Shown: positions 43,488 through 54,312, numbered from the stretch's first letter. The stretch: DNA of 64,000 nt from Colwellia psychrerythraea 34H (GCF_000012325.1 NC_003910.7:2976001-3040000), one strand, 5' to 3'. The notes: generated by a model from the sequence alone, not told the origin. Made by a program: numbers and translations.

Positions 43488-44144
43488 ATGGCTGAAAAAG
43501 TTGTTGTTATTTATTCTGGTGGCATGGATTCCTTTACTGTATTAAACCGTGCTAAAAAAGACGGAAAAGAAGTCTTTGCTTTGTCCTTTGATTATGGCCA
43601 ACGCCACGTAAAAGAGTTGGAGTGCGCTAGCATTGTTTGTAAAGAGTTAGCGGTTAACCATAAGGTAATCGACATTTCAGCAATCAATCAATTACTTGCT
43701 GGCTCTTCATTAACAGATGACATTGATATTCCTGAAGGTCATTACGAAGCAGAAAGTATGAAGTCAACTGTGGTGCCTAACCGTAACATGATTTTACTTT
43801 CGTTAGCCGTAGCTTATGCTGTATCGGTTGGAGCAGAGCAGGTTTATTATGGTGCTCATTCGGGCGATCATGCTATTTACCCAGACTGTCGTCCTGAATT
43901 CGTTGAAAAAATGAATGATGTTTGTAAAATTGCAAATTATGAAAGTGTTGAAATATTTAGTCCTTATTTAAGCGTCGATAAAACAGCGATCCTTGCTGAT
44001 GGTATAAAAATGGGGCTAGATTATAGTAATACTTGGACCTGTTATAACGGTCGAGAGAAAGCATGTGGGAAATGCGGTTCGTGCCAAGAGCGCTTAGAAG
44101 CTTTTGAAGAAAACAATGCCACTGACCCAATCCCATACGAATAA
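43488..44144 (+). CDS. queC: 7-cyano-7-deazaguanine synthase
   Basis: 218 residues. ATP-dependent enzyme forming preQ0 from CDG and ammonia. The PP-loop SGGMDS is at residues 10-15, and the zinc site near the C-terminus reads [32 protein letters not shown] is a family signature. Divergent partner of queE. Downstream hairpins probably end the transcript. Confidence 0.95.
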   Translation: MAEKVVVIYSGGMDSFTVLNRAKKDGKEVFALSFDYGQRHVKELECASIVCKELAVNHKVIDISAINQLLAGSSLTDDIDIPEGHYEAESMKSTVVPNRNMILLSLAVAYAVSVGAEQVYYGAHSGDHAIYPDCRPEFVEKMNDVCKIANYESVEIFSPYLSVDKTAILADGIKMGLDYSNTWTCYNGREKACGKCGSCQERLEAFEENNATDPIPYE

Positions 44145-44562
44145 AGAACGTTGAACTAATTTCAGGTAGAGTAAATTACAAAAATGAAACTCTGCCTGAA
44201 ACAAAGTTAGGTGCACATATTGCGACTATCTTTGAATCAGAGTCAAACTACATCAGCTATTTTATCAGCTATATTTAGTAGAACTTTGCTGATAAGTTAG
44301 CAATTGATGAAGAGACGTGTCATCGAAGTTTTACACGATTCAGACGAGGAAATCATCACGAGAGGTTCCTCCACAGCGGCAATTCGGACAAAATCCTCTT
44401 TTATTCTATTTTGTGAACCATTTAACATAATGTTTTAAATAGCATATCTAACTATAGATTATTATCTTTCCATTATTTACTTTTAAGACAAAAATTTTAT
44501 AACCGTTAGGTCGCTTTAGCTCTAAACTTAGAAGGTGTTCAATGAATAATTGAGGATGTCTT
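44145..44562. other. Intergenic region with two hairpins
   Basis: 418 bp without a gene. It contains an inverted repeat TTTCAGGTAGAGT / ACTCTGCCTGAAA (44160-44201, one G-T pair), a likely queC terminator without a strong T-run, and a second stem TTATCAGC / GCTGATAA near 44262-44298. A sequence at 44300-44400 is less AT-rich than its flanks; no RNA family recognised. Confidence 0.5.
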
Positions 44563-44775
44563 ATGAGTGCGACTTGGAAGTATCAAGCACGACTTTTAAA
44601 GCAGATGATTGACTCAAATAATGAAACTCAGGCCCACCTTTATATGGAACGGCTATTATTGTTTCCTGTCGATATTCAAGATCAAATAATAGAAGAGATA
44701 AGCCACCTTCCACACTGTAGTAGTGACGCGATTGCTAATATTCTCGGTCATTATTCAATACAAGAGCTGAAATAA
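44563..44775 (+). CDS. Small protein of unknown function, 70 aa
   Basis: Begins MSATWKYQARLLKQMIDSN after a good GAGGA ribosome-binding site 7 bases before the ATG. Mostly helix-forming, probably cytosolic; two His/Cys residues near LPHCSS. I do not recognise the family. It stands alone and converges on uvrB. The clear ribosome-binding site and balanced composition argue that it is real. Confidence 0.6.
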   Translation: MSATWKYQARLLKQMIDSNNETQAHLYMERLLLFPVDIQDQIIEEISHLPHCSSDAIANILGHYSIQELK

Positions 44776-44945
44776 TCTGAATTCTATTTAAATAACCTGA
44801 ACTTTGGAGAAACGGTACTTACTCAACATTCCTCTTTATGCGATTCTCATCGTTAAAACATCGATAAATAGCCAGCTATTCATTAACGCTTTGCCTTGAG
44901 AATCAAATAAAATGAAACCTTGATTGGATATTTAGCTAGTTCAAG

Positions 44946-46967
44946 TTAAGTAGATAGTTGCTGTATTCGTAATTTTGCTATCTTATCGCGCATAGCAGCA
45001 GCTTGTTCAAATTCTAAATTCTGCGCATGCCCCTGCATTAGCTTTTCAAGCTCAACTATTTTAGTGTCAATTTGTGACGTGGTTAATAGAGGTTCTTCCG
45101 CCTGCTGGTTAATATGATAATTTGTATTAGCTTCTGCAACTTTATCAAGTGACTTAGCATCACTATAACTTCCCACGCCCATAACATCGGTAATTCTTCT
45201 AACAACGCCTTGGGGGGTAATATTGTTGTCTAAATTGTACTGGTGTTGCTTCACTCTACGTCGTTCTGTTTCATCAATAGCACGTCGCATAGAGCCCGTA
45301 ATTCTATCTCCATACAGTATTGCTCGACCATTGAGATTACGCGCAGCTCGGCCAATCGTTTGAATCAAAGAACGATCGGAACGTAAAAAGCCCTCTTTAT
45401 CCGCATCTAAAATTGCCACTAAAGATACTTCTGGCATATCTAAACCTTCACGAAGTAAATTTATACCCACTAAAACATCAAATTTACCTAGTCTAAAGTC
45501 TCTTATAATTTCTACCCGTTCAACCGTATCAACATCTGAATGCAAATAGCGCGCTTTAATGCCATGGTCATACAAGTAATCCGTTAAATCTTCGGCCATA
45601 CGTTTAGTTAATGTTGTGGCTAAGACCCTTTCGTCAAGCGGTAGTCGTTTATTTATCTCTGATAATAAATCATCAACTTGTGTTTCAACCGGTCTAACTT
45701 CGATTTCTGGGTCAAGTAAACCTGTCGGTCTAACCACTTGTTCCGCAATATCGCTACCACATTTCTCTAATTCAAATTTGCTTGGTGTGGCCGAGACATA
45801 AATTGTTTGTGGAGAGATCGCTTCAAACTCTTCAAACTTCATTGGCCTATTATCTAAAGCGGACGGTAGTCTAAAGCCATATTCCACCAAGTTTTCTTTA
45901 CGCGATCTATCTCCTTTATACATAGCGCCAATTTGTGGCACGGTAACATGAGATTCATCAATAATAAGTAAACCATCATCAGGTAAATAATCGAATAAGG
46001 TTGGTGGTGCTCCTCCCTCTTCTCTCCCTGATAAATAGCGAGAATAGTTCTCGATACCAGAGCAATAACCAAGTTCAGTCATCATTTCAATATCAAACTG
46101 GGTTCGTTGAGTAAGGCGCTGTTCCTCGACTAATTTATTATTATCTTTGAGTTGTTGTGACCTATGCTTCAGCTCTATTTTAATTTTATCTACTGCTGCT
46201 ATGATTTTCTCTTTAGGCGTAGCGTAGTGTGTCTTTGGGTATACTGTTACCCGATCCAGTGTTCTTTCAACTTGTCCTGTTAGCGGATCAAATTGACTTA
46301 TCCGCTCTATTTCTTCATCAAATAGCTCTACACGTAAAGCCAGGCGGTCAGATTCAGCAGGAAAAATATCAATAACATCACCGCGCACTCGATAAGTGGC
46401 ACGCGCAAAAGCAACATCATTACGAGTATATTGTAGTTCAGCGAGACGACGTAAAATATCGCGTTGATTTATAATGTCACCTCGACTGATATGTAACATC
46501 ATTTTTAAATAGGAGTCAGGATCACCTAAACCATAAATAGCCGACACAGAAGCAATAATAATCACGTCTCGGCGCTCTAAAAGTGCCTTAGTAGCCGATA
46601 GCCGCATTTGCTCGATATGTTCATTAACTGAAGCATCTTTCTCTATGAAAGTATCTGTCGTTGGCACGTAAGCTTCAGGCTGATAATAATCATAATATGA
46701 AACAAAGTATTCAACGGCATTATCTGGGAAAAATTCCTTCATTTCACCATACAATTGCGCCGCCAACGTTTTGTTGGGCGCTAACATCATGGTAGGTCGA
46801 TTAAGCTTTTCAATCACATTGGCAATGGTATAAGTTTTACCTGAGCCGGTTACACCTAAAAGCGTTTGATGGGCTAAACCCGACTCAATACCTTCTAACA
46901 GTTGCTTTATCGCTGTTGGTTGATCACCACTAGGAGTATATTCAGAGCAAATAGTTAATTTTTTCAT
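44946..46967 (-). CDS. uvrB: Excinuclease ABC subunit B
   Basis: 673 residues. DNA-damage verification helicase of the UvrABC nucleotide-excision-repair system. Walker A GVTGSGKT near residue 40; beta-hairpin region [19 protein letters not shown] as the DEAD-like box; helicase motif [12 protein letters not shown]-terminal UVR domain ([26 protein letters not shown]) that meets UvrC. The start overlaps the stop of the MATE gene as ATGA, so it is in an operon with it. No SOS box is evident. Confidence 0.97.
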   Translation of the reverse strand: MKKLTICSEYTPSGDQPTAIKQLLEGIESGLAHQTLLGVTGSGKTYTIANVIEKLNRPTMMLAPNKTLAAQLYGEMKEFFPDNAVEYFVSYYDYYQPEAYVPTTDTFIEKDASVNEHIEQMRLSATKALLERRDVIIIASVSAIYGLGDPDSYLKMMLHISRGDIINQRDILRRLAELQYTRNDVAFARATYRVRGDVIDIFPAESDRLALRVELFDEEIERISQFDPLTGQVERTLDRVTVYPKTHYATPKEKIIAAVDKIKIELKHRSQQLKDNNKLVEEQRLTQRTQFDIEMMTELGYCSGIENYSRYLSGREEGGAPPTLFDYLPDDGLLIIDESHVTVPQIGAMYKGDRSRKENLVEYGFRLPSALDNRPMKFEEFEAISPQTIYVSATPSKFELEKCGSDIAEQVVRPTGLLDPEIEVRPVETQVDDLLSEINKRLPLDERVLATTLTKRMAEDLTDYLYDHGIKARYLHSDVDTVERVEIIRDFRLGKFDVLVGINLLREGLDMPEVSLVAILDADKEGFLRSDRSLIQTIGRAARNLNGRAILYGDRITGSMRRAIDETERRRVKQHQYNLDNNITPQGVVRRITDVMGVGSYSDAKSLDKVAEANTNYHINQQAEEPLLTTSQIDTKIVELEKLMQGHAQNLEFEQAAAMRDKIAKLRIQQLST

Positions 46968-48352
46968 ACCACTTGCTCCGGTGAAGCTGACTCATTATGA
47001 ATAAACTCTTTGCTAAATAATCGGTAAGAAATCATGGCCATTAATACATTGCCAAGCAAAGCACCGGCAAATAAACCCGCTAAGCCGTAAAACAAACTAC
47101 CTACATAGGCTAATGGTAAATAACAAACAAATAATCGTATGACACTTAACCCCAAAGCAATCATTGGCTTATGCAAAGCATTAAATGATGAGTTAGTTAA
47201 TATGATAATGCCTTGTAAACCATACCCTAGTGGGAGTATCCAAATAAAGAGTTTAATTAAATCGGCAACTTCAGTCTCTTTGGTAAAAACACTTGCGATC
47301 CAATTTGCGCATAGAGCTAATATAATATAAATGACTATTTGCCAGACTAGGATAAACTTTATTGCAACTTTGTAAGCCGTTTCGACGCGATGTAATTGAC
47401 CCGCTCCAAAATTTTGGCTAATAAATGGAGGTAAAGTCATCGATAAGGCTAGTACTATCAAACAAGCTATTGATTCAAGTCTTGAGCCAACACCAAAGGC
47501 TGCTACAGCTGCTTCACCATAAGAAGCCACTATTGCAGTCATAATTGCGGCAGCTAAGGGGGTTAACATATTTGCGCTTGCAGCAGGCAGACCTATTTTT
47601 AAGATATCTTTACAGGCAACAATCAGCTCTTTTATAGGCAGCATAGTTGTATGAATAAGATCGTGCTTTTTAGTTAAAATGTACAATACGAAACCTAAAC
47701 CAAAAATCCACGAAATTAATGTGGCAATTGCTGCACCTTGTATACCCATCGCTGGGATTGGCCCGAATCCAAAAATAAAAATAGGGTCAAGTATGGCGTT
47801 AATCAGTCCGGCACTCCCCATTATCATACTGGGTGTTTTAGTATCTCCTGATGCACGTAATACTGCATTGCCTATCATAGGACCAATTAGACACACACTT
47901 CCGATATACCAAATATCCATATATTCATGAATTAAAGGCAATAAAGATGGCTGGGCACCAAGTAAAGTAAATAATGGATCGGTAATGAAATAACCCACTG
48001 TGGATAAACACGCAACTATAATTGCGGCTAAATACAATGCAGCTGTTGCCGCATTTTTTGCAGACTTTGTATCTTTTTTCCCTAAATACTTAGCGATAAC
48101 TGCAGAGGTTCCTATACCTAAACCAATAGTTAAACTAATTACAGTGAAGGTAACAGGGAATGTGAAACTGATAGCTGCGAGGGGTTGTGTCCCGAGAAGT
48201 CCAACAAAAAATGTATCTATTAAGTTGAATGTCATCAAAAGCACCATGCCATATATCATTGGAATGGTCATACGCTTTAAAGTATTAGCAACAGGATCTT
48301 CGAGTAGATTAACTCGTTTTTTATTAGGTGTAACAGTATTAGTTTTGGTCAT
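46964..48352 (-). CDS. MATE-family multidrug efflux transporter
   Basis: 462 residues with about 12 membrane segments and two homologous halves. Pattern: [33 protein letters not shown] in the first half and [36 protein letters not shown] in the second. Na+- or H+-driven exporter of cationic compounds. Inner membrane. Upstream of, and overlapping, uvrB; a drug exporter coupled to a repair gene is unusual but may only be chance arrangement. Confidence 0.9.
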   Translation of the reverse strand: MTKTNTVTPNKKRVNLLEDPVANTLKRMTIPMIYGMVLLMTFNLIDTFFVGLLGTQPLAAISFTFPVTFTVISLTIGLGIGTSAVIAKYLGKKDTKSAKNAATAALYLAAIIVACLSTVGYFITDPLFTLLGAQPSLLPLIHEYMDIWYIGSVCLIGPMIGNAVLRASGDTKTPSMIMGSAGLINAILDPIFIFGFGPIPAMGIQGAAIATLISWIFGLGFVLYILTKKHDLIHTTMLPIKELIVACKDILKIGLPAASANMLTPLAAAIMTAIVASYGEAAVAAFGVGSRLESIACLIVLALSMTLPPFISQNFGAGQLHRVETAYKVAIKFILVWQIVIYIILALCANWIASVFTKETEVADLIKLFIWILPLGYGLQGIIILTNSSFNALHKPMIALGLSVIRLFVCYLPLAYVGSLFYGLAGLFAGALLGNVLMAMISYRLFSKEFIHNESASPEQVV

Positions 48353-48930
48353 TTAATATTTTCAGTGATTCTATGAGTCTGTCAGGGTAAATAATATGTA
48401 GCAGTACATTGTAAAAGATTAACTAACTTTTACCTAGTGTAGATTTATCCTATCCCCCCCCCTTTATCAAAAACGTTGTTTGCTTAATGCCATAATAATA
48501 AATACGTAACATATTCCTGTATTGAGGTGTCATAACTAAAAGAACCTCAAACTTATACAATTGGGATATCAAGGAATAATAAAACACAAGTAATATAGTT
48601 AAAAAATGAGGTGGTTAAAAATCAATCTAATTATTAAATAAAGTACACAACCACCATAAGTTATTGAAATTAAATAGATTAAAAACATTGTAGTTTTTTA
48701 TTGACTTGTAGCCAAGCCAATCAAACCGTCTTAGCAACGTAAACTTACACTTTAGTCCACATAGTTATCCACAGGAATCGTGGATAACTAAGTATTTACA
48801 CTATTATCAGGCTAAAAAATTACCAAGTTATCAAGGAGTACAAAAAACCGTCTAATAGTGGTGTAAAAGAACCTATTCTGAACACATCTTCAACAAACAA
48901 TATTTATTTCAATAATTTATTATTTTTGTG
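48353..48930. other. Intergenic region before the tRNA-Asn cluster
   Basis: 578 bp with no credible gene. It holds a run of nine C at 48454-48462, probable MATE-gene promoter sequence at its left, and the DnaA-box palindrome described separately. Confidence 0.5.
48763..48789. promoter_or_regulatory. Inverted pair of DnaA boxes
   Basis: AGTTATCCAC - 7 bases - GTGGATAACT is a perfect 10-bp inverted repeat. The left arm includes a perfect DnaA box TTATCCACA (48765-48773), and the right arm is one base off on the other strand. It may bind DnaA; role unknown. Confidence 0.6.
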
Positions 48931-48959
48931 TTGACACATAGGCCACAGGTCTTTATTAT
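48931..48959 (+). promoter_or_regulatory. Strong promoter of the tRNA-Asn operon
   Basis: -35 TTGACA at 48931-48936, a 17-bp spacer, -10 TATTAT at 48954-48959, followed by a GC-rich CTGCCCC discriminator typical of stringently controlled stable-RNA promoters. It is 32 bp upstream of the first tRNA. Confidence 0.88.
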
Positions 48960-48991
48960 TCTGCCCCGTTAGCCACTGAGGTTAACGCGAT

Positions 48992-49067
48992 TCCCCAATA
49001 GCTCAGTTGGTAGAGCGATGGACTGTTAATCCATGTGTCACTGGTTCGAGCCCAGTTTGGGGAGCCA
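48992..49067 (+). tRNA. tRNA-Asn (GTT), copy 1
   Basis: 76 nt including encoded CCA. Acceptor stem TCCCCAA pairs with TTGGGGA; D-arm GCTCAGTTGGTAGAGC; anticodon loop CTGTTAA with anticodon GTT; T-loop GGTTCGAGCC. Closely like E. coli tRNA-Asn. First of four identical copies in one transcript. Confidence 0.97.
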
Positions 49068-49107
49068 CATTCAACTTCATTAATAAACAGAAGTTAAAAA
49101 AGTTTAT

Positions 49108-49183
49108 TCCCCAATAGCTCAGTTGGTAGAGCGATGGACTGTTAATCCATGTGTCACTGGTTCGAGCCCAGTTTGGGGAGCCA
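49108..49183 (+). tRNA. tRNA-Asn (GTT), copy 2
   Basis: Identical to copy 1, 116 bp downstream. The 40-bp spacer contains an AACTTC/GAAGTT hairpin that also repeats between the other copies, a possible processing signal. Confidence 0.97.
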
Positions 49184-49223
49184 CATTCAACTTCATTAAT
49201 AAACAGAAGTTAAAAAAGTTTAT

Positions 49224-49299
49224 TCCCCAATAGCTCAGTTGGTAGAGCGATGGACTGTTAATCCATGTGTCACTGGTTCGAGCCCAGTTTGGGGAGCCA
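49224..49299 (+). tRNA. tRNA-Asn (GTT), copy 3
   Basis: Identical to copies 1 and 2, same 116-bp period and same spacer, showing recent tandem amplification or gene conversion. Confidence 0.97.
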
Positions 49300-49339
49300 C
49301 ATTCAACTTCATTAATAAACAGAAGTTAAAAAAGTTTAT

Positions 49340-49415
49340 TCCCCAATAGCTCAGTTGGTAGAGCGATGGACTGTTAATCCATGTGTCACTGGTTCGAGCC
49401 CAGTTTGGGGAGCCA
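49340..49415 (+). tRNA. tRNA-Asn (GTT), copy 4
   Basis: Identical to the other copies. It is followed at 49431 by a terminator that ends the tRNA transcript. Confidence 0.97.
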
Positions 49416-49430
49416 CATTAAAATGTGAAA

Positions 49431-49460
49431 CGAAACCTGCTATATGCAGGTTTTTTTTCG
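49431..49460 (+). terminator. tRNA operon terminator
   Basis: Stem AAACCTGC / GCAGGTTT with a TATAT loop followed by a T-run, just after tRNA-Asn copy 4. Confidence 0.9.
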
Positions 49461-49513
49461 TCTGAAGAAAAGTTATCTCTATAGTAGAGCTACTTGATTC
49501 TTTAGTAGTATTA

Positions 49514-49595
49514 TCGGCAAAGCGATGGACTGTACTCTCTTTAACTCGGCATGTGTCACTGGTTCGAGTCATTCTATATAATGAGCTGGGAGCCA
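49514..49595 (+). pseudogene. Broken tRNA-Asn-like sequence, copy 1
   Basis: Keeps GGCAAAGCGATGGACTGT, ATGTGTCACTGGTTCGAG and GGGAGCCA of tRNA-Asn, but the anticodon region is replaced by about 17 nt and the T-arm 3' side by a CATTCTATATAATG hairpin. It cannot fold as a normal tRNA. Confidence 0.75.
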
Positions 49596-49610
49596 CATTA
49601 AAATGTGAAA

Positions 49611-49640
49611 CGAAACCTGCTATATGCAGGTTTTTTTTCG
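49611..49640 (+). terminator. Second copy of the tRNA terminator
   Basis: Identical to the terminator at 49431-49460, carried by the second 180-bp unit. Confidence 0.85.
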
Positions 49641-49693
49641 TCTGAAGAAAAGTTATCTCTATAGTAGAGCTACTTGATTCTTTAGTAGTATTA

Positions 49694-49775
49694 TCGGCAA
49701 AGCGATGGACTGTACTCTCTTTAACTCGGCATGTGTCACTGGTTCGAGTCATTCTATATAATGAGCTGGGAGCCA
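49694..49775 (+). pseudogene. Broken tRNA-Asn-like sequence, copy 2
   Basis: Identical to copy 1 (49514-49595), 180 bp downstream. Same altered anticodon and T-arm segments. Confidence 0.75.
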
Positions 49776-49850
49776 CATTAAAGTGTAATGACACCATTCA
49801 TCAATCAATAGCCACTCCCCTATCGATAACAGACTAAATGACAGACATAA

Positions 49851-49878
49851 AAAAACCTAACGAACTCGTTAGGTTTTT
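49851..49878. terminator. Terminator downstream of clpA
   Basis: Stem AAAAACCTAACGA / TCGTTAGGTTTTT, with T-runs on both strands. It ends clpA on the minus strand. Confidence 0.88.
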
Positions 49879-49898
49879 AATCGGTTACCTTTGAATTA

Positions 49899-52157
49899 TT
49901 ATTTCGCAGTAATCAATTCTTGCTTATTTTCAAAATTAAAGACTAATTTATCTTTTTTAACATCGACCTTAGCAGTACCGCCATGGGTCAATTCACCAAA
50001 GAGCAACTCATTTGCTAGTGTTTTCTTCAAGTGCTCTTGTATTAAGCGAGCCATCGGTCTTGCTCCCATGGCTTTATCATAACCATTTTCAGCTAACCAT
50101 TGTTTAGCTTGCTTGGTTAATTCAAGTGAAACGCCTTTATCATCAAGCTGAGCCTGCAATTCGACAATAAATTTATCTACTACTTGATGAATAACAATGT
50201 TGTCTAAATGATTAAACCAAACAATGTTGTCTAAACGGTTTCTAAACTCAGGTGAAAAGACTTTATTTATTTCACTTAATGCATCGAGGCTATGATCTTG
50301 CTGTTTAAAGCCGATAGATTGGCGTACCGTTTCTTGTACCCCTGCATTAGTTGTTAACACCAGAATAATGTTTCTAAAGTCGGCTTTTCGACCATTATTA
50401 TCGGTTAGTGTACCGTGATCCATCACTTGCAATAGAATGTTATAAACATCTTCATGAGCTTTTTCTATTTCATCTAATAAGACGACCGCATGAGGATGCT
50501 TTATAACCCCATCAGTTAGTAAACCACCCTGCTCATAACCTACATATCCAGGGGGAGCACCAATAAGACGACTAACAGCATGTTTCTCCATATATTCTGA
50601 CATATCAAAACGTAACAACTCTATGCCCAATATTTTAGCTAACTGTTGTGTTATCTCTGTTTTACCAACACCTGTAGGACCGGCAAATAAGAAAGAGCCT
50701 ACTGGTTTTTCTTCACTACCTAGCCCTGCTCGAGATAACCGAATAACAGACGAAAGCTCATCAACAGCTTGATCTTGACCAAACACAACAAGTTTCAAGT
50801 TTCGGTCTAGATTTTTAAGTCCATCTTTTTCAGTAAGTGATACTGACTTTTCAGGAATCCTCGCCATTTTTGCAACAATGCTTTCGATATCGGTATTATT
50901 AATAACTTTCTTACGTTTATTAGGTGCAACAAGTTGTTGCTTAGCACCCGCTTCATCAATGACATCAATGGCTTTATCAGGAAGAAATCTTTCATTAATA
51001 TATTTAGCTGACAACTGAGCTGCTGCATGTAAGGCTTTATTAGTATAACGAATGCCATGATGGCTTTCATATTTCTCTTTTAAACCTTGCAGTATTTTAG
51101 TGGTATCAGCAACACTCGGCTCCGCAATATCAATTTTTTGAAAACGACGGGCTAAGGCTCGGTCTTTTTCAAAAACACTTTGATACTCTTGGTATGTCGT
51201 CGAACCTAAGCAGCGAATTTTCCCAGCTGACAATAACGGTTTAAGCAGGTTAGAAGCATCCATCATACCGCCAGAAGCCGCACCGGCACCTATAATAGTA
51301 TGAATTTCATCAATAAATAACACAGCATTCTTATCTGCTTCTAGCTCTTTTAATAATGATTTAAAACGTTTTTCAAAATCGCCTCTATATTTAGTACCTG
51401 CGAGTAATGCCCCCATATCTAGAGAATAAATGGTCGCATCAGCTAAAAACTCAGGCACTTCTTTATTGACAATTAAATTAGCTAAACCTTCAGCAATAGC
51501 CGTTTTACCCACACCAGCCTCACCAACAAACAGCGGATTGTTTTTTCTACGTCGACTCAACACCTGTAAAGTACGTTCAAGTTCATCGTCACGACCAATT
51601 AAAGGATCAATATTACCTTTTATCGCTTCTTCATTAAGGTTTACCGAAAAGTTATCAATGGTACGCGGTTCTTCTTCGCTTTGCTGTTCCCCATCCAAAG
51701 TATGTGGGGAATGTTCATCATCAATTTTTGCAATACCGTGAGAAATATAATTAACAATATCTAAACGACTAATATCAGATTTTTTCAAGATATAAGCGGC
51801 TTGTGATTCTTGTTCGCTAAAAATTGCCACTAATACATTTGAGCCGCTGACTTCATTTTTACCTGATGATTGCACATGAAATACAGCGCGTTGTAATACC
51901 CGTTGAAAGCCTAACGTAGGTTGAGTTTCACGCTCATGTTCACTTACAGGAATCGTAGGTGTTGTTTCGCTGATAAAGTCTAATAAACTTTTGCGAAGTT
52001 TTGTTAAATCCGCTCCGCAAGCACCAAGTGCTTCGATCGCTGAGGGATTATCTAATAGGGCCAACAATAAATGTTCAACAGTCATAAATTCATGGCGAGA
52101 TTCTTTAGCTTGGCGAAAGGCTAAATTAAGTGATACTTCTAAGTCTTTGTTTAGCAT
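49899..52157 (-). CDS. clpA: ATP-dependent Clp protease ATP-binding subunit ClpA
   Basis: 752 residues, close to E. coli ClpA. Hsp100 unfoldase that feeds proteins to ClpP. N-domain with LEVSLNLAFRQAKESRHEFMTVEHLLLALL; two AAA+ modules with Walker A GEAGVGKT and GPTGVGKT, Walker B FIDEIH and LLDEIEKA. The ClpP-binding loop region (IGF) reads SIGFKQQ. It follows clpS by 20 bp in one operon. Confidence 0.97.
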   Translation of the reverse strand: MLNKDLEVSLNLAFRQAKESRHEFMTVEHLLLALLDNPSAIEALGACGADLTKLRKSLLDFISETTPTIPVSEHERETQPTLGFQRVLQRAVFHVQSSGKNEVSGSNVLVAIFSEQESQAAYILKKSDISRLDIVNYISHGIAKIDDEHSPHTLDGEQQSEEEPRTIDNFSVNLNEEAIKGNIDPLIGRDDELERTLQVLSRRRKNNPLFVGEAGVGKTAIAEGLANLIVNKEVPEFLADATIYSLDMGALLAGTKYRGDFEKRFKSLLKELEADKNAVLFIDEIHTIIGAGAASGGMMDASNLLKPLLSAGKIRCLGSTTYQEYQSVFEKDRALARRFQKIDIAEPSVADTTKILQGLKEKYESHHGIRYTNKALHAAAQLSAKYINERFLPDKAIDVIDEAGAKQQLVAPNKRKKVINNTDIESIVAKMARIPEKSVSLTEKDGLKNLDRNLKLVVFGQDQAVDELSSVIRLSRAGLGSEEKPVGSFLFAGPTGVGKTEITQQLAKILGIELLRFDMSEYMEKHAVSRLIGAPPGYVGYEQGGLLTDGVIKHPHAVVLLDEIEKAHEDVYNILLQVMDHGTLTDNNGRKADFRNIILVLTTNAGVQETVRQSIGFKQQDHSLDALSEINKVFSPEFRNRLDNIVWFNHLDNIVIHQVVDKFIVELQAQLDDKGVSLELTKQAKQWLAENGYDKAMGARPMARLIQEHLKKTLANELLFGELTHGGTAKVDVKKDKLVFNFENKQELITAK

Positions 52158-52177
52158 AACTACTCCAATTTATAACT

Positions 52178-52498
52178 TTAGGCTTTTGTCATCACACACT
52201 TAAGAGGGTGCTGATTTTCAAAAGCGTACTGGACAACCTGTTCTACTTTTGTTTCTGCTATTTCAGCAGTATATGTGCCACAAAGGGCTTTTCCTTTATA
52301 ATGAATGGTTAACATTATATCTGTTGCTTGCTCTTCACTTTTATTAAAAAAGTTACACAAGACGTCTACAACAAAATCCATTGGGGTGTAGTCATCATTA
52401 AGTAAAAAAACATAGTATTTAGCCGGCTCTTCTATTTGCTCTTTAACTGACTCTTCTACAATGCCTTCGGTGTCAAATAACTCTTTCCAGTTGCTCAT
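52178..52498 (-). CDS. clpS: ClpS adaptor protein
   Basis: 106 residues. N-end-rule adaptor that binds N-degron proteins and docks on ClpA. The core [20 protein letters not shown] and [19 protein letters not shown] motifs hold the N-degron pocket residues. Operon with clpA and divergent from cspD, the order also seen in E. coli. Confidence 0.96.
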
Positions 52499-52751
52499 AT
52501 ATTTATCTTAGTCTCTACTTTTTACTTTTGCTGTAACTTTTCGTGCAATTAAGCTTAAAATAATTAAAAAAAAACAGCTTTTAAACTTGACAAATTTATT
52601 AATTTATCTACGATTCTATAGGTGGCTAATTTTTAGTCGCTTAGTCTGTTGTCTATGCACTTACTTATATTTACCTACTCTTTTAAAGCATGGTACCAAA
52701 ATATAAGTAAAACATAATTGAATACTAAAGGATATAGAAGGAAGTTGAAGT

Positions 52752-52970
52752 ATGGCACACGGTACAGTTAAATGGTTTAATAATGCGAAAGGTTTTGGCT
52801 TTATTCGCCCGGATAGTGGCGGAGAAGATATTTTCGCACACTATTCAACTATTGAGATGGATGGATATCGAACATTAAAAGCAGGACAGGATGTCGATTA
52901 CGAACTAAATGATGGCCCTAAAGGTCATCATGCAGCAAGTATCAAATTAGCTGATGGCGAACTAGAATAA
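52752..52970 (+). CDS. cspD: Cold-shock-like protein CspD
   Basis: 72 residues. RNA/ssDNA-binding OB fold with RNP1 GFGFIRP and RNP2 DIFAHYS; MAHGTVKWFNNAKGFGFI start. Position divergent from clpS and the FAHYSTIEMDGYRTLKAGQ segment identify it as CspD, in E. coli an inhibitor of replication in stationary phase. It could instead serve cold adaptation here. GAAGGAAG upstream of the ATG is its ribosome-binding site; a strong terminator follows. Confidence 0.92.
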   Translation: MAHGTVKWFNNAKGFGFIRPDSGGEDIFAHYSTIEMDGYRTLKAGQDVDYELNDGPKGHHAASIKLADGELE

Positions 52971-52996
52971 ATATAAAATGTTACGCTAATAAGATA

Positions 52997-53026
52997 AAAA
53001 AACACAGCTATTAAGCTGTGTTTTTT
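52997..53026. terminator. Terminator between cspD and icd
   Basis: Stem AAAAAACACAGC / GCTGTGTTTTTT with a 6-base loop and T-runs on both strands; serves both convergent genes. Confidence 0.9.
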
Positions 53027-53061
53027 ATTGGATGATTTTCGATAGTATATGTGATCAATAT

Positions 53062-54312
53062 TTACATATGATCAATAATACAATCTCCAAACGCTGAACA
53101 AGAGACTAACGTCGCATCATCCATAAGGCGCTCAAAATCATAGGTTACTGTTTTCGCTTTGATTGCTCCTGACATCCCTTTAAGCAATAAATCAGCCGCT
53201 TCAAGCCAGCCCATATGTCTTAACATCATTTCTGCAGAAAGAATTACAGAACCAGGATTTACTTTATTTTTACCGGCATATTTAGGAGCTGTTCCATGAG
53301 TTGCTTCAAATACAGCAACTTCGTCGCCTAAATTAGCTCCAGGAGCAATACCAATACCACCAACTTGAGCAGCAAGAGCATCAGATAGGTAATCACCATT
53401 TAAGTTTAAAGTGGCGATAACACTATATTCAGCAGGACGTAACAAGATTTGCTGTAACATGGCATCAGCAATAACATCCTTGATGATAATCTCATTACCT
53501 GTATTTGGGTTTGTAAGCGTACTCCAAGGTCCGCCATCAATCAAACTTGCGCCAAATTCATCACGAGCAAGCTCATAACCCCAATCTTTAAAAGCGCCCT
53601 CTGTGAATTTCATAATATTACCTTTATGAACCAGAGTTACCGAGTCTTTATCATTATCAATTGCGTATTGAATCGCTTGTCTTACTAAACGTTGACTTCC
53701 TTCTTTTGATACTGGCTTTATACCGATACCACAGTTATCAGTAAAACGGATATTACTAGCACCCATTTCTTCAGTTAAGAATTCAATCACCGCTTTCGCT
53801 TTATCACTACCCGCTTTATATTCTATGCCAGCATAGATATCTTCGGTATTTTCACGAAAGATGACCATATCAACTTCAGAAGGTCTTTTTACTGGACTTG
53901 GAACACCAGTAAACCATTGAACAGGACGTTGACAGACGTAAAGATCAAGCATTTGTCTTATTGCAACATTTAAAGAACTCATGCCACCACCTACGGGTGT
54001 AGTTAGAGGTCCTTTAATAGAAACTTTATATTCTTGTAATATGGCAAGTGTTTCTTCAGGAAGCCACGTTTCACTATCATACATTTTAGTCGCTTTTTCA
54101 CCCGCATAGACTTCCATCCACGCAATTTCTCTTTCGCCGGCATACGCTTTAGCAACTGCTGCATTCACAACTTTTAGCATTGGGGGTGTTACATCAACAC
54201 CAATGCCATCACCTTCAATAAAAGGGATTATCGGATTATTTGGTACTGATAACTTACCATCAACAAAGGTAATTTTATCTCCGGTAGTGGGGATGATGAT
54301 TTGATTAGTCAT
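53062..54312 (-). CDS. icd: NADP-dependent isocitrate dehydrogenase, dimeric type
   Basis: 416 residues, the same length as E. coli Icd. Oxidative decarboxylation of isocitrate to 2-oxoglutarate in the TCA cycle. The phosphorylation-site serine lies in [15 protein letters not shown] (substrate loop); [25 protein letters not shown] and [16 protein letters not shown] are family motifs. It lies 241 bp downstream of the monomeric enzyme on the same strand, as reported for Colwellia maris icdI/icdII. Confidence 0.96.
   Translation of the reverse strand: MTNQIIIPTTGDKITFVDGKLSVPNNPIIPFIEGDGIGVDVTPPMLKVVNAAVAKAYAGEREIAWMEVYAGEKATKMYDSETWLPEETLAILQEYKVSIKGPLTTPVGGGMSSLNVAIRQMLDLYVCQRPVQWFTGVPSPVKRPSEVDMVIFRENTEDIYAGIEYKAGSDKAKAVIEFLTEEMGASNIRFTDNCGIGIKPVSKEGSQRLVRQAIQYAIDNDKDSVTLVHKGNIMKFTEGAFKDWGYELARDEFGASLIDGGPWSTLTNPNTGNEIIIKDVIADAMLQQILLRPAEYSVIATLNLNGDYLSDALAAQVGGIGIAPGANLGDEVAVFEATHGTAPKYAGKNKVNPGSVILSAEMMLRHMGWLEAADLLLKGMSGAIKAKTVTYDFERLMDDATLVSCSAFGDCIIDHM

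Larger units (their letters stand above)
49408..49782. repeat. Two perfect 180-bp tandem repeats with tRNA-Asn remnants
   Basis: The unit starting at AGCCACATTAAAATG (49411) recurs exactly at 49591, and its first bases a third time at 49771 before diverging (AAAGTG). Each unit is: tRNA 3' end, terminator, about 50 bp, then a broken tRNA-Asn-like 3' portion. Confidence 0.92.

Noticed and set aside
49351..49797. 148-codon open frame on the minus strand across tRNA-Asn copy 4 and the repeats
   Set aside because: It is an antisense reading of tRNA and repeat DNA; its repeated protein segments only mirror the 180-bp duplication.
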